A stretch of DNA of 64,000 nucleotides from Chrysogorgia sp. JL179-B06 (GCA_035772405.1 JAYKKM010000147.1:1660001-1724000); one strand, 5' to 3'; shown: positions 11,274 through 22,350, counted from the first letter of the stretch. Notes: generated from the letters alone by a model not told the origin. Program-made: numbers and translations.

Positions 11274-11720
11274 TTTTGCTTTCCAATAAGACAAATATAA
11301 AAAATCAAGAACATTTTATTTATACTATATGTATAATGATATCATTTTTTATATATCTAAATGTACAAAGAGTTTCTATGATCCTTTTTTTTTTTAAACT
11401 TCTATTTTTACAAAAATATTGTTTTTGACAACATGTACATCATCATTAACAAAATAAAAATGTTCTAATGCACGTTTTATTTTTAAAAAATAAGCGTTTC
11501 TTAATTGTATTTTTGCTAATTTTTTAAACAGTCTGTGTTTCTAAAAAAAAAGGAAAAACACATTCAATTTTTTTTTTTAAACCAACTTTCAATATTTTTT
11601 TTCCAGAAAAATTTCAGGAGAGAATAATTTTTAAAAACTAAATTCCTTATTATACGTACGTATCGTTCATTATCCTCATCTTCTAATTTACGAAACAAAC
11701 ATGCAGCAAATAAAAGACAT
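11274..11720. other. Polinton interior, decayed
   Basis: A/T-homopolymer-rich. The minus strand has scraps of open frame (ERYVRIIRNLVFKNYS, KRALEHFYFVNDD) broken by stops, which may be the tail of ORF C. Nothing is assignable. Confidence 0.35.
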
Positions 11721-12429
11721 TAAAACAAACTACAATGATACAATAAACATGTTGGTTCGCTAGTATGATACCAACAATTTCTTTGTCTAAGATTATAAAA
11801 AGAAAGTAAATAATCGTACTTATCAATTCCAAAATATTCAAGATTAACACAATATAAAATAGTTTTTTCTTGAAGTGTTTTAACTAAAGAAGATTCTTTA
11901 TCACTACCTTTATAACCGATAATAGCATTCGGTGAAAAAACATTACGAAATAAAAAACTTAATTATTTATAAGTTCACTTTGACTCAAATAATGTCTTGA
12001 TTGTTTTCCAGATAAATAGTCTAAACCATGACATCGGTATTGATAGTGGACGGTAGAACGTTCCCCTCGAGTTAGTTCCTTGCAGGGTTTTAACTTGTCA
12101 TCATAACAATGATAAATAAAATACTTCTTCGTTTGAAGTTCGATAAGAGTTACTTCACGATAACTGGGTCTCTCTCCCTTAAACTGGTAACATTCACAAT
12201 CGATTATATGAGTGATATGGGATAAAAATAATTTTTGTCTTTCTTGGGATATTTCTTCTTTACATTTGTTTAATGCACAGTTATATTTACCCATATACAA
12301 CTCCTCGATACTGAGCTCTTCAGATTTTTCCTGTTGATTGTCAGCTGGTAATTTTAGAGGGATGTAGTCATCTGCTTCGTTAATTTATGTTTTACTGTTC
12401 ACGTTCTTCTTCTCAAATATTTTTGCCAT
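11721..12429 (-). pseudogene. Unassigned Polinton ORF C with D-x-E motif
   Basis: It starts at ATG 12429 (MAKIFEKKNVNSKT), meets an in-frame TAA after 14 codons, then stays open to 11959. A frame change there leads into a second segment ending at 11721. Features: IIDCECYQFKG, a RCHGLDYLSGKQ segment, then NAIIGYKGSDKESSL, NLEYFGIDKYDYL and CWYHT with a later YHC. The order D-x-E ... HGL ... GYKG-x-D ... Leu-Glu ... is reminiscent of DEDD/DnaQ-fold nucleases, but this is a weak inference. Its start lies next to an inverted-repeat promoter shared with the acidic gene at 14049. Confidence 0.45.
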
Positions 12430-13579
12430 TCTCTCTCTCTTGCACTCAGACGGTTATTAATTATTTTCGAACCAACACCAGGTTTTATAATAGCGTCCTG
12501 CATTACTATGCGTTACTGTGGGTTTGGATGGTTTGACCAATCAGAGCTCGTTAATGTCAAACAGATGATTTGTAATATAGTCATGAACAATGAGGATTAA
12601 AGAAGGGATTAGCGTTGTGTTGGGGATTAGCGACTTGTTCTAAACACACCCCTTGGTGTCAAATCAGTTGATTTATTAATACTCGGGGGATTAGTTATAC
12701 GTTGTTATAGTTTACAATAGTACTTTCAAATTTATCAAATCAATTTCGTGTTAAATTCTTCATTTTACCCCCACATTTGGATATATTACATAATAATACT
12801 ATAAGGGTAAGGATAAAATCTGATTATACTAGGTCAAACACTTTTATTATTAAGAGTATTATAGAAGCATATAATATTAACTATGAAGATCCTGATATTA
12901 TAATACAGAGTATTAAACAATTGTATTTAGACTAATTTCAAAAATTCAAAGATTATATTCAACAACCAAAAACAAGTGTTATGTTTTTTTTCATTGGGAA
13001 ACAAAATGAATTTACTTGGAAAACTCATTCACAATACGCTACACACATCCATAAGTTTTAACGTTAAAGAAATGTACTTGATAGTTCTGTATTTTTATTA
13101 AACATATATCATCTGTTTGACATGTATTATGAATATAATTACACGTTCTTAAATCCTAGTTTCCGACACTTATCCCTAACAAAATTGTTATCGGGGATAT
13201 TAAAATATATACTAAATTGTTTCACTAAATTGTGAGAAAATATAAAATAGAGTATCAAAAAAGAATATAAAACATAATGTAATATAACATATAAAATATA
13301 AAACTATAAATATAAAAATAGCTATAAATATGCTTAAATAAGTGTGAAAATCTTAAAAATCTAGAATGTAGACGTATTTAAACGCATCCCCCACCCCCTT
13401 GTAACTATAATTCATGGGGTCGACTAATCCCTCCAATATGGCCGCCTAATCCCACTAGTATTAATAAATCAGTTGATTTAACACCAAGGGTGTGTTTAGA
13501 ACAAATTATGAATTTGTGTCTCTATTCCCGCAACACACAACCAAGATGGCTAACTAATCCCACGAGTATTAATAAATCA

Positions 13580-13900
13580 ACTGATTTTACATCAAGGGGA
13601 TGTATTTAGAACAAGTCGTTAATTATGAAATCGCGTCTCTAATCCCGCAACACCATCTCATTGTTCATAACTATATTACAAATTATCTGTTTGACACCAT
13701 GGGGTGTATTTAGATAAAATCGCTAATTATGAAATCGCCTCTCTAATCCCGCAACACCATCTCATTGTTCATGACTATATTACAAGTCATCTGTTTGACA
13801 CCATGGGGTGTATTTAGAACAAATCGCAAATTATGAAATTGCCTTTTTAATCCCGCAACACCGTCTCATTGTTCATGACTATATTACAAATAATCTGTTT
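13580..13900. repeat. About 104-bp tandem repeat in the right arm
   Basis: About three units repeat AATTATGAAATCGC, ATCCCGCAACACC, TCATTGTTCATGACTATAT and TCTGTTTGACACCATGG with a period of ~104 bp (for example CTCATTGTTCAT at 13657, 13761 and 13864). A more diverged unit precedes them from about 13478. The left arm holds only one unit. Confidence 0.8.
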
Positions 13901-13974
13901 GACATGAACGAGCTCTGATTGGTCAAACCATCCTAACCCAGTAACGCACCCGCGATATATAACGCACCCGCGAT

Positions 13975-13984
13975 TATAAAAATA
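13975..13984 (+). promoter_or_regulatory. TATA box for the acidic gene
   Basis: TATAAAAATA lies about 75 bases upstream of the ATG at 14049. The matching minus-strand TTATAAAACC lies at about 12480 in the inverted copy, upstream of ORF C. Confidence 0.45.
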
Positions 13985-14048
13985 GGTGCATGAACAACTA
14001 ATCTCAAACTCAAAATCAAAGTCTCAAAGAAACTCAAAGAAAAATAAA

Positions 14049-14315
14049 ATGCAAGATCTACGAGAAAGTCCCGTCGTCTTCGACTTCGATGAATATGAGC
14101 CACCCGCAGAAGAAGAGAACGAGGAAGAGGAAGAGAACGAGGAGAAAAAAGACAACCCAGCAAGGGTTGAGACAAATCCGCCAGCCAGACGAGACAAATC
14201 ATCCCCAAATTACAATTTTGGGGATGATGCAGACGATGAAGATAAAGAATGGAGCTATATAGATTATAAAGGGGAAGAATTATTATATCTTACTGCAGAA
14301 TCTGAGTGTAATTGA
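14049..14315 (+). CDS. Small acidic protein of the Polinton
   Basis: An 88-residue ORF from ATG 14049 (MQDLRESPVVFDFDEYEPP), with a long run of Glu/Asp (EEENEEEEENEE), a middle basic/proline stretch and a hydrophobic end (GEELLYLTAESECN). The GTG-initiated extension to 13986 is unlikely because a TATA box lies at 13975. It is intact. The last ~13 codons and stop lie inside the right TIR, so an orphan copy of the same 3' end is present on the minus strand of the left TIR (about 5463-5503). Function is unknown; it is acidic and probably disordered. Confidence 0.5.
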   Translation: MQDLRESPVVFDFDEYEPPAEEENEEEEENEEKKDNPARVETNPPARRDKSSPNYNFGDDADDEDKEWSYIDYKGEELLYLTAESECN

Positions 14316-15847
14316 TTCGACTATATAAATTAGTGAGATAGTGACAATTGAAAGTTTTTAATCTTAACTGTGTCTTGGAAACTGAGCAGACGTGCGTGGG
14401 ACGTAGTCTTTAATAACTTCAGCGACTTTCTACATGAATATACTGTATCATAAGATAACTAATATAACTAAGATAACTAATATAACTAAGATAACAAGTA
14501 TAACTAAGATAACAAGTATAACTAAGATAACTAAGATAACTAGTATAACTAATATAACTAGTATAACTAATATAACTAAGATAACTAGTATAACTAATAT
14601 AACTAAGATAACTAAGATAACTAAGATAACTAAGATAACTAAGATAACTAAGATAACTAACATAACTAGTATAACTAAGATAACTAAGATAACTAAGATA
14701 ACTAGTATAACTAAGATAACTAAGATAACTAAGATAACTAAGATAACTAAGATAACTAAGATAACTAGTATAACTAAGATAACTAAGATAACTAAGATAA
14801 CTAGTATAACTAAGATAACTAAGATAACTAGTATAACTAAGATAACTAAGATAACTAGTATAACTAAGATAACTAAGATAACTAGTATAACTAAGATAAC
14901 TAGTATAACTAAGATAACTAAGATAACAGGTATAACTAGTATAACTAAGATAACTTATATAACTAAGATAACCAGTATAACTAACATAACTAGTATAACT
15001 AAGATAACTTATATAACTAAGATAACCAGTATAACTAACATAACTAGTATAACTAAGATAACTAGTATAACTAGTATAACTAAGATAACTAGCATAACTA
15101 AGATAACTAGTATAACTAAGATAACTAGTATAACTAAGATAACTAGTATAACTAAGATAACTAGTATAACTAGTATAACTAAGATAACTAATATAACTAG
15201 TATAACTAGTATAACTAAGATAACTAAGATAACTAAGATAACTAGTATAACTAAGATAACTAGTATAACTAAGATAACTAAGATAACTAGTATAACTAAG
15301 ATAACTAGTATAACTAAGATAACTAGGATAACTAAGATAACTAAGATAACTAGTATAACTAAGATAACTAGTATAACTAGTATAACTAGTATAACTAAGA
15401 TAACTAAGATAACTAGGATAACTAAGATAACTAGTATAACTAGTATAAACTAAGATAACTAAGATAACTAAGATAACTAGTATAACTAAGATAACTAGTA
15501 TAACTAAGATAACTAAGATAACTAGTATAACTAAGATAACTAGTATAACTAAGATAACTAAGATAACTAGTATAACTAAGATAACTAGTATAACTAAGAT
15601 AACTAGGATAACTAAGATAACTAAGATAACTAGTATAACTAAGATAACTAGTATAACTAATGTAACTAGTATAACTAATAACTAAGATAACCCTATAACC
15701 TAGAAGAGTTGATGTAGATGACCCATAGCGGGAAGGTGGGGATAATCAGGACAATGAGGAAGACTATGTACCTCATTTGGTGACCGATACATGAAACACC
15801 AACCGTCAATGCCCTCTATTTGCGCTTCCTTATAAGGAATACGTACT
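14275..15847. repeat. Polinton right terminal inverted repeat
   Basis: The reverse complement of 3039-5504 without the nested insertion. The inner unique part is 14275-14455, the minisatellite 14456-15690, and the outer unique part 15691-15847 (CCTATAACCTAGAAGAGTTG, then CCTCATTTGGTGACCGATAC). Confidence 0.9.
14456..15690. repeat. 9-bp minisatellite in right TIR
   Basis: About 137 units of AACTAAGAT / AACTAGTAT, the complement of the left array. A 63-bp higher-order block (seven units, with TAACTTATATAAC and TAACCAGTATAAC) is duplicated at about 14950-15065. The first and last units match those of the left array, while the middle differs in order and length. Confidence 0.95.
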
Positions 15848-15850
15848 AGA

Positions 15851-16475
15851 TACCCCTATCGGTCATTGGGTAGGTCATTTTACAGTGTAAACGCAAAACA
15901 AGGCTCGGCCAGCTCGCTATTTTTTTGTAATGCTAATTGTAATGCTAATTTTTATACATGCGTAGTAATAGTTTACTATAATCTGGCCCAGGCTCGGCTC
16001 AACTGTGTTTGACCCAATATGATTGCTTTGAAAATTGCTTTAGTTCCCCCCAAAAAAATCAGTATTAGTACAACTACCTTTAGTACGACTATAGAGGCTA
16101 GGAGAGGAACTACTTATTAGTAATCTACCTATGGGCTTCATCTACATGAGATTTTACATACGGGTGTAGCCTGAAATGTTAGCCAACCCCTAAACCCTTG
16201 CCACGTGATTGGTTCCCATACTTCTGTCAGTACTAGGCGCAAACTGAAATGGCGTCACCTGGTAAGATACAGCAGGCAACTCTTGGATTCATTTGAACTA
16301 TGCTCGCTGTAGAATTAGATGAAAAAGTTTGTTCAAATTGCTGAAAATTGCCTTTCCGAGCTTCTACATTCCTACCCCCTTAAAATGCGGTCGCTGATTA
16401 CCTGCTTGTCAACTTCAATCCCCCCCTCACCTCCCGCCTGGAGGGGACCAACTCCAAGAAATAGACACTAAAAAA
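15851..16475. other. Right flank of the Polinton, no gene
   Basis: Non-coding. It contains AGTGTAAACGC and AGGCTCGGCC words shared with the left flank. Nothing else is recognised. Confidence 0.5.
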
Positions 16476-16479
16476 CTTA

Positions 16480-17170
16480 ACAGAGTAAAGAATAAAGGAT
16501 GAGGAGAATTTTTCCTGCGAGAATACGGTGGTGAATAATATCGAATGCCTTACGGTAATCGAATAAAACAACGCAAACCGAACCACCGTTTTTCTGTTGC
16601 CTCATGTACATGAGAATTATCAGTAACATGCCAATGAGTACCTGAATTGAACAGGGTCGACGATACTTTATGGCAGGAGCAACGAATTCTTCCACCACAA
16701 ATTGTTCGGCTAGCTTTGATAGTGCAGGGCTCAAGGATTGATGTCTCAAACTGGTTTCTACTTTGGAATCGGGGTGATGTTGGCAGGTTTCTATGCGCGC
16801 AGTAATTTATGTTCGCAATAAGAAACGTTAAGCAAGTTAGAAATAGGAGAAGTAAGTTGAAGTGCCATTACGTCCCGGACTCTTTGAAGAATTTAGGTTT
16901 TTAAGCTTATTGTAGACTGATAAGAAGTGAGAATGAAATCACCATCTCGCGGCGCGGGAGCTGCTGAAGTAAGGTGGATAAATTATCGTGGTATAGCGGT
17001 ATGTATTCTTTCATTGGTTCGAGAAAAGAATTGTTTATCAAATTAGCGTCATGCATAGGTGACAGGGAGTCGATACTCTTGGTTTGTAGTTGAGATAGGC
17101 GATAGACTGGCTCGTTATACGACGACATCCCACCAAGGCGTTTGACCTCTGACCACCTACGCCCAACCAA
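16480..17170 (-). pseudogene. LINE (CR1/L2/jockey-like) RT remnant
   Basis: The minus-strand frame at 16749-16477 reads QSLSPALSKLAEQFVVEEF and VCVVLFDYRKAFDIIHHRIL, the RT region with the catalytic Asp of motif A. The frame at 17170-16907 (RRWSEVKRLGGM, then PMKEYIPL) matches the linker that precedes RT in the same family. Several frameshifts are present and the 3' half is missing. Confidence 0.7.
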
Positions 17171-17319
17171 TGTCCAAAACTGGAAGTATATATAGATGAT
17201 ACATTACATGTACCATTTCTGAAACCATACCTAGGAACGATTCTATATAGTAATATCCAACACGCCGTTAACGAAGTCCATGATTGCAGTCGGTTTTCGG
17301 TGGACCAACTCTAGGCGTA

Positions 17320-17645
17320 CGGGTAAAATTTTGTAGGGGGGCTGAGCAAAACTTGCCCGAATAAATTATGACGTCAATATTAATCTATTTAACGCATAAC
17401 CCCTGAGGAACACGAATTGCCATCGTTACGCCCAGGCGTTATTATACATGCACGTTTAACGTTTTTGGTTAAAACATGGACATGCATTAGAAATATGTAC
17501 ATTAGGGATCCGGGGGAAATATTTGATTCCGCTCTGAAAGCGTATTTCCTGCAATTTGAAGGCACTTTTCTCGTTTTTTTCAGCAGCGGCAGTGTGCGGG
17601 ATAACACAGATTTTCCAAATTTAGACCGCGTAGTCTTTCCCGCGC
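17320..17645. repeat. Dispersed repeat copy 1
   Basis: Shared with 54478-54735: TTTTGTAGGGGGG, ATGACGTCAATATTA, ACACGAATTGCCATCGTT / ACACAAATTGCCATCGTT, GTATTTCCTGCAATTTGA and GCAGTGTGCGGGAT, in the same order and orientation. No coding is supported and no terminal repeats were found. A 15-base ATTATGACGTCAATA element resembles a CRE-like motif. Confidence 0.75.
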
Positions 17646-17651
17646 ACGGGA

Positions 17652-19480
17652 AATAATAATAATAATAATAAAGACGTATTAGGAGCATTATACAATAGTC
17701 TCAATGCTCTTTAAACAATATATATATTCTTAAAGTTGCTTTTAAAACTAATTACAGTTTCATTATAAGATAAAGCCCACTACATATATTAACACTATGA
17801 ACAATAACTATTAATTTTAAAAAAGAAAAGTCTTAACTGCAGACTTAAAATTACTTAATGAATTCCACAGTTTTGGTGCTGCAACCGAGAATGCTCTGTC
17901 TCCATGAGTCACCGTTTTGGATTTTGGCTCGAGTAGCAGATTTTGGTCAGATGATCTCAAAGTACGAGTAGGTTTATATTTAGTTAGCAAATCAGTAATA
18001 TAAATAGGCGCCTGGCCATGCAAAGCCTTGAAAGTAATTATTAGTATCTTAAAAACAATCCGTGATCTCACCGGCAACCAGTGAAGGTTACGTAGCGCAG
18101 GGGAGATATGCTCCGATTTTTTAACCCCTGCAACAAGTCTAGCAGCTGTATTTTGAATTCGCTGTAACTTGCTCAATTCAGTATCTGGTAAGCCATATAG
18201 GATGCTATTACAGCTGTCAAGTTTTGATGGTGATGTCCTTAATACATAACTCAAGTTTAGCTAGAGCAGCAGCTCGATCACATGGAGATTTTATAGGCAT
18301 ATACAGCTGTGTGTCATCAGCGTACATTATGCAATCAAGGCCGTGGGCTTTGATCACATCTTCCAATGGCGCAAAGAAGAGTGAAAACAGAAGTGGACCC
18401 AGTACAGAACCCTGAGGTACACCATATTCCAATGGTTTATTTGAGGAATGCGTATTCTTCACCGTAACTGACTGTACCCGATCAGAAAGGTATGAGCGAT
18501 ACCAGGCTAGTACAGTTCCACTAAACCCATAACGATGTTTAAGTCTCTCCAATAGAACAGTGTGGTCAATGGTGTCGAACGCAGATGATAAGTCCAACAG
18601 TACCAACACTACTTCCTGATTTTCATCAAGTGCATTAAGAATGTCATTGAAAACACGCAGAACTGCTGTCTCTGTGCTATGAAAGAGTCTATAAGCAGAT
18701 TGCATTTTTGCAAGGAGGTTATTCTCAATAAGATAGTCTGTTGTCTGTCTGGCAGCATTCCGCTCTAATACTTTTGACAAGAAAGCCACGTTAGTAATAG
18801 GTCTATAGACTATAGACCATAGTTAGGGAATTGCTCTTTATCACTAGTAGGTTTTTTAATAGGTGGGCAGATGAGACCTTTCTTAAGCGACAGAGGAAAT
18901 ACTCCTGAGGATAAAGATGAATTGATAATGTCAGTAATTGGGGCAGCTAACACGTCAAGAGATTCCTTTAGCAGATGTGTAGGTACAGGATCTAAGGCAC
19001 AGGATTTATACGAGTACTGTTTGATTGTGTTACAGACAAAGCTTTCAGATACAGTAGTAAATTCACTGAGAGAGCTTTTACAACAAGGAGAGTCAACTGC
19101 ATGCTATAGATAACTTCTTAACTGACCCATGTGTACTAGTAAGTTTATCTCGAAGTAACTGAATCTTAGTTGATAAATAACAACTAAAAGCATCAGCCAT
19201 GGTCATACGAAGAATCATGTGATGGCAATAAAGGAATAGATTTTACTCGGAACATCCCCTCAATCATGTGAAATAGCTGATTCTGATTAGAGTTAGATAT
19301 CTTAGCCTTATAATAGTCTGTTTTTGCAAAATCAATTGCCTTTGCGTATTTACGACATTGTTCCTTGTACAATTGATGATGAACCTGAAGGCGTGTAGAG
19401 AGAAATTTACGCTCAAACTGTCGTTTTTGTTTCTTCATAACTCTTAAGCTATCATTAAACCATGGAGCATTGCACTACAG
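17652..19480 (-). mobile_element. L2/CR1-like LINE, minus strand, truncated
   Basis: A 3' tail of (ATT)n at 17652-17672 is followed inward by a 3' UTR shared with 26222-26405. Coding parts, all on the minus strand, are RT at 18789-18217 (LLDLSSAFDTIDHTVLLERL, YGVPQGSVLGPLLF, MYADDTQLY), the C-terminal region at 18254-17817 (QNTAARLVAG, HWLPVRSRIVFKI, APKLWNSL) and the pre-RT linker at 19438-19193. A small internal deletion lies near 18217-18254. No endonuclease domain was seen, so the copy is 5'-truncated. Confidence 0.85.
18217..18789 (-). pseudogene. LINE reverse transcriptase domain
   Basis: About 190 residues hold RT motifs in order: AFLSKVLERNAARQ entry, LLDLSSAFDTIDH (motif A Asp), GVPQGSVLGPLLF (motif B) and MYADDTQLY (motif C, the YADD active site). 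The frame then breaks where the C-terminal part begins at 18254 in another phase. The RT would prime from nicked target DNA in a functional LINE. This copy lacks its 5' end. Confidence 0.85.
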
Positions 19481-19976
19481 CAGAAGAGAAGGAAGAGATA
19501 ACATTTAGCGGATAAGGTGGTGGCTAGATGGAATACTCGCAGTTGAGGTGACCGTGAGGTACTAGGTCTGAGTCGTTCCCTTGGGAAGTGATCCCAAAAA
19601 AATTTCTGCTGCCCGGACCCAGGCGTGGCTATATGCCACTACCATTGCTCAACGAAGAACAACAATGAAATCCCAGATTAATTCCCTCAACGAGAATTCC
19701 GGCGTTATAATGTCATTAAGTTGCATTCAAGTATTAGAATAGACAGGACCCTTTTTGCTCGAATGACATTAAGAGTAGACCATTTTTTCCCGAATAGTGA
19801 TAATTTTTCAGACAACTGCAGCCCTCCGGCCCGTACGCCTATGACTGCAATTGAACTGTTCTATTAAAGTGCAAGGAACTCTTATTTGGAAAAACAGATA
19901 TCAACCTTCCAAGAGTTTGCATCGACAGTGGAAATAACGAATTGGTCGTTAACGCAAAAATCCTTGGTCTTATACC
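19481..19976. other. Non-coding between LINE and TIR element
   Basis: No gene is recognised. CCCTCCGGCCCGTACGCC at about 19828 and similar words look like scraps of other repeats. Confidence 0.4.
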
Positions 19977-20450
19977 CAGACCTGCCAAGTCCCCCGGTCC
20001 TGCCGGGGACCCCGGTTTTGACGAAGATCCTCCGGTCCCCCGGTGACTTGCGAAGTTCTCACGGCAAACTGACATGATCAATTTTTGAAAAAAAAATAAA
20101 GAAATTTACCAACTTCCAGAACAATTTGTATATGTTATTCCATTCAGACGATTCTGTGTATAGTATAATAATAATTTCTCTAGTACTTCACATTGATGGC
20201 ACGGCCTATTGCTTAAAATTATCGGTGATTTGTATTGGTAATAGTTTCACATATTCCGTCAGCACAAATCTCCCTCCATCATTCGAAAACAAAATATATA
20301 AGACACTGGTAAGTTACATTTCATTTTTTTTTTAATTTCTTTTTTAATTATGATTATATGAATCCCCCGGTTGTTTCTGTGATCTCCAGGTTTTTGGCCC
20401 ACATTTTTTCAAAATCTCCAGATTTTCAGTTCCGGAGGTTGGCAGGTCTG
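19977..20450. mobile_element. TIR element, ends CAGACCTGCCAA
   Basis: Bounded by CAGACCTGCCAA at 19977 and its exact complement TTGGCAGGTCTG ending at 20450, with subterminal CCCCCGG/CCGGAGG tracts. It contains no transposase. A target duplication is not obvious (TATACC versus TATCC). Confidence 0.7.
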
Positions 20451-20488
20451 TATCCATCAGAGATAGTGGGGTAGTATAGGAAAAACAT

Positions 20489-20875
20489 TGAATGATGAAA
20501 ATATTGATGGGACAAATATCATTATGGATGATATCCTTGTCTGGGGGCAAGGATGACGCTCAACACAACGACCGCTTGAGGCAAGTACTTCAGAGAGCTC
20601 ACGACGTTAATTTGAAACTGAATGCCGGAAAGTCTAAGGTACAAACCAGTGAAGTCACCTACATAGGACACATCTTTAGTAAAATAGGGATCAAGCCTGA
20701 CCCAGCTAAAGTGAATGCCATCACAGAGATGAAAGCACCACAAGACAAAAAAGAACTCCTTCGAATTATGAGCATGATAAACTACTTGGGAAAGTTCATC
20801 CCCAAATTGTCCAATATGATCCAACCACTACGAGAGCTACTGAAGAAGGAAACACTTCTTGGGGTTCAGTTTTAG
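20489..20875 (+). pseudogene. Ty3/Gypsy RT fragment (plus strand)
   Basis: The frame reads DDAQHNDRLRQVLQRAHD, NLKLNAGKSKVQTSEVTYIG, GIKPDPAKVNAITEMKAP and MINYLGKFIPKL, the segment immediately following the YVDD box of a Gypsy RT. Just upstream, ILMGQISLWMISLSGGKD is a corrupted DDILVWG-type motif. It stops exactly where a minus-strand Gypsy of another family begins. Confidence 0.85.
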
Positions 20876-20879
20876 ATTC

Positions 20880-21606
20880 GCTGCTCGATCGAAGACGACG
20901 TAAAGACCTCGCGTAGGTAGACAATCGCTTGATCGAACGTTTTTGCATGAACTAGGATATCGTCCAAATAGACAAGACAAACACTCCAGGGGAGACCTGC
21001 CAGCATCAATTCCGCATCAGTCTCTCAAACGTTGCGGGGGCATTACATAAACCGAATGGCATAACGGTAAACTGCCATAGCGCTTCGTTTAACTCCACCT
21101 GCCAATACCCACTCTTCATGTCGAGAGTTCAAAAATACGTTGAGCCAGCGAGCGCCAATACGCGGGAGTGTATATATGCAAAACGAGTGTATACGCAAAA
21201 CTTATTGGTGCCATCTTTCTTCTTTACTAGCACGATAAGCGCGGCCCATGCACGGACTAGTTGACGGTTCAATAATCCCCTGTTCGTGCAGCATCTCCTT
21301 GATCGCTTCACGTGCTACATCCACTTTAGCAAGCGGTAGCCGTTTTGGTTGCTGTCTGATAGGTGTATTAGTACCCGTATCAATCCTATGATAAGTTAAG
21401 GATGTTCGTCCTATATCACGAGGGGCATTTGAGAAAACATCTTTAAACTCCGTAAGCAGAGAACGCAGTTTCTCCTTCTGCAATTCATCGAGGCCTTGAG
21501 AACTTCGTTCATAAAGTTCCTTCACTTTCCCTTGTATGCAAGTCGCCGCCGCATGCTCTTCATTCTCTTCAGGAACACCATGCAGGCATTTCCGTGGAAG
21601 TGACAC
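20880..21606 (-). pseudogene. Gypsy reverse transcriptase, N-terminal half
   Basis: From 21606: ELYERSSQGL, then EFKDVFSNAP, IDTGTNTPIRQQPKRLPLAK and EMLHEQGIIEPSTSP, the standard entry into Gypsy RT. It continues after frame changes through [16 protein letters not shown] (about 21030) to VYLDDILVHAKTF (about 20950), with the active-site Asp pair. It is truncated just after this motif. Confidence 0.85.
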
Positions 21607-21639
21607 TCTCGATTACCTCACAACTGGCTACATCTGTTC

Positions 21640-22300
21640 CCTTTCGAATTACTCTTTCGCTATCGAAAAAGTTTACGAAAGTCCACCATGACTGTCCTTG
21701 CAACGAGTACATCGCTCGGTAATCCACGTTTTCCACTTGGGCCCAACTTGCCCCAACTCTCTTCAGGAACAATTACGCTACCGTCCAACCGTCCAGGGAT
21801 TATGGCTTCACTTCTTGGGGCGATTGACCATGTTTCTGCAACAACCTGCACTCTGCGATATACTGGCTGCTTTCGTAATCCAAGTCGCTGTGGCCTGTAG
21901 TTGGATTTCTTCAGCACCTATGCGCAAGCACGCCCCAGTCACATCGACCATACAATCATTTGGAACCAAAAAATCTAGGCCCAGGATACCTTTGTTCTCG
22001 ATTTCAGCGACCCATACATCATGACTCGTCTAGTAAAATTACCAATTTGAAGAACCACTCTACCACGGCTTCGCACTGGAGTTGTTTCACCTGTCACCTT
22101 CCTAAACAACTGTCAACAGGACGAACGTCAAGAACAACGTCTTTCGAAATACGTTTTAAAATATCCTGTCTTAAAATGGTGATGTTTGATCCAGTGTCAA
22201 TAATCATGTCGCAAACAGCACCTTCGACACTACCAGGTACAACAAGACTGTCCACAAATCCTCCAATCAGTCCAGTTTTAAAAATTACTTTTGGGGCATT
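21640..22300 (-). pseudogene. Gypsy aspartic protease region
   Basis: The minus strand reads CDMIIDTGSNITIL (active-site DTG-S) at about 22195 and GILGLDFLVPNDC (flap and ILG motif) at about 21970. The linker to RT follows (VVAETWSIAPRSEAIIPGRL). Frames change several times. In an intact element the protease would release gag and pol products. Confidence 0.8.
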
Positions 22301-22350
22301 CCTATCTTTCTTCTTATTATCTGGATCTCGCCCCCTTGAACCAGCTACTC

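Larger units (their letters stand above)
12475..13995. repeat. Inverted-repeat divergent promoter region or nested element
   Basis: The left arm (about 12475-12690) and right arm (about 13475-13995) are inverted copies. They share AATATAGTCATGAACAATGAG, CATCTGTTTGACA, TCTGATTGGTCAAACCATCC, AACACACCCCTTGGTGT and a TATAAAA box at each outer edge. The two TATA boxes point outward toward ORF C (minus strand) and the acidic gene (plus strand). The core (12700-13470) is AT-rich with no gene. Confidence 0.7.
3036..15850. mobile_element. Degenerate Polinton/Maverick element
   Basis: A 12.8-kb element with long terminal inverted repeats, whose outer ends both read AGTACGTATTCC inward (5'-AG termini). 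It contains a DNA polymerase B gene with the diagnostic Polinton exonuclease motifs and the insert motif GFYNNTIYQF followed by HGC-x-HGCPKC. Polintons are large self-synthesising DNA elements related to viruses, using protein-primed PolB and a retroviral-type integrase. No integrase, packaging ATPase, protease or convincing capsid gene was recognised here, and nearly every ORF is frameshifted, so this copy is dead or non-autonomous. No clear 6-bp target duplication is visible at the chosen ends. Confidence 0.85.
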
